NCBI RefSeq assembly: GCF_051401765.1
Contig: NW_027480544.1
Location: 992,001-1,056,000, forward strand
Origin: Calliopsis andreniformis
Taxonomy: Eukaryota > Arthropoda > Insecta > Hymenoptera > Andrenidae
Reading direction: 5' to 3'
Length of the DNA: 64,000 nt
A program made the position numbers and the translations under genes. The notes beneath the pieces were generated by a model that did no database searches, was not told where the DNA came from, and saw nothing but the letters and a program-made list of their open reading frames with translations. How positions within the stretch are numbered: the first letter of the stretch is position 1; each line of letters starts with the position of its first letter. This document shows, in pieces, positions 63,901 through 64,000 of the stretch.

Positions 63901-64000
63901 AGGACTGGGTGTTGAGGATAGAGTGTTGAGAGTTGATGTTTGAGGACTAAGATTTGAAGATTGAAGGTTGAGGATTGAGTATTGAAGACTGAGAATTGAG
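60917..64000. repeat. Higher-order unit U7, cut by the window edge
   Basis: Boxes lie at 60,917, 61,631, 63,105 and 63,664 (C form). The first step is 714 bp, one heptamer more than 707. The next two (1,474 and 559) equal those of U3, so U7 lacks the 42-bp deletion of U4. The unit continues past 64,000. Confidence 0.87.

Larger units (their letters stand above)
1..64000. repeat. Heptanucleotide (GAGGATT)n megasatellite array
   Basis: The whole window is a tandem array of GAGGATT and point variants such as GAGTATT, GAAGATT, GAGGACT, GAGAATT, GATGATT and GAGCATT. In the phase TGAGGAT, the leading TGA and final T are usually kept and the middle three bases vary. The + strand is rich in G, A and T and very poor in C. 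No unique, non-repetitive sequence is visible anywhere, and the array runs off both ends. The monomer translates to NPQSSIL in all three - strand frames and gives a TGA every 21 nt in all three + strand frames. Long - strand open frames therefore carry no evidence of coding. A eukaryotic satellite is the likeliest class (inference); the host is unknown. Confidence 0.97.

Noticed and set aside
1..64000. CRISPR array
   Set aside because: The period is 7 bp with no constant repeat separated by unique spacers of fixed length. The long modules are repeats of each other, not unique spacers.
39766..64000. The near-identical units as an assembly artefact (repeated contig ends)
   Set aside because: Units differ by discrete indels and private substitutions, for example the 42-bp loss in U4, the 75-bp loss in U6 and GAGTATTGAGTATTCAGG near 59,664. 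Simple assembly duplication would give exact copies. I cannot exclude copy-number errors without reads.
1..64000. tRNA, rRNA or other structured RNA genes
   Set aside because: The near absence of C on one strand rules out the stems such genes need. No tRNA T-loop or rRNA core motif was seen on either strand.

Overview
All 64,000 bases are one tandem-repeat array with no recognisable gene. The monomer is a heptamer, GAGGATT on the + strand (TGAGGAT in the phase used here). It runs from the first base to the last, so the array continues past both window edges. I found no rRNA, tRNA, protein family, mobile element, CRISPR array, promoter or terminator that stands above the repeat.

The organism cannot be named from this sequence. 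Arrays this long with nested higher-order repeats are best known from eukaryotic satellite DNA (centromeric, pericentromeric or subtelomeric heterochromatin), so that is my first guess. Short heptamer arrays are also known in bacteria (the STRR repeats of cyanobacteria), but a 64 kb tract would be extraordinary there.

Layout. 1-3.23 kb: divergent, simple 'L-type' heptamers. 3.23-6.6 kb: first modular block. 6.6-11.1 kb: local tandem duplications (offsets 1302-1316 and 1238 bp). 10.7-13.2 kb: a rearranged copy of 3.2-6.6 kb. 12.07-14.99 kb: a segment copied 8,670-8,677 bp downstream to 20.74-23.66 kb. 15-20.7 kb: smaller tandem duplications (679 and about 1,690 bp). 24.8-29.5 kb: a segment repeated with little change at 38.2-42.9 kb. 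29.69-31.45 kb: an island of L-type repeats. From 26,325 to the right edge: a ladder of higher-order units starting at 26,325, 32,783, 39,766, 45,730, 50,931, 55,755 and 60,917. Copies become more alike toward the right, as if the window runs from an old array flank toward a recently amplified core.

Internal grammar. Variation falls mostly on the middle of the heptamer (roughly TGANNNT), so the 7-bp register survives. Two landmarks recur: an 18-bp box (GGTTAGAGGTTAGAGAAC or its GGTCAG form) and a pyrimidine-rich heptamer (ATTCTAC or TTCCCCT) 214 or 340 bp after it. Where measured (26.3-64 kb), the 7-bp phase is broken only by a few conserved 6-mers and one out-of-register deletion at 55,867. 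Unit lengths from 39.8 kb to 60.2 kb are reproduced exactly by listing indels and 6-mers.

Coding. The - strand is almost free of stop codons because the heptamer reads as NPQSSIL in all three frames, while the + strand has TGA every 21 nt in every frame. Long - strand frames (up to 730 codons) are therefore a property of the monomer, and none is annotated as a gene.
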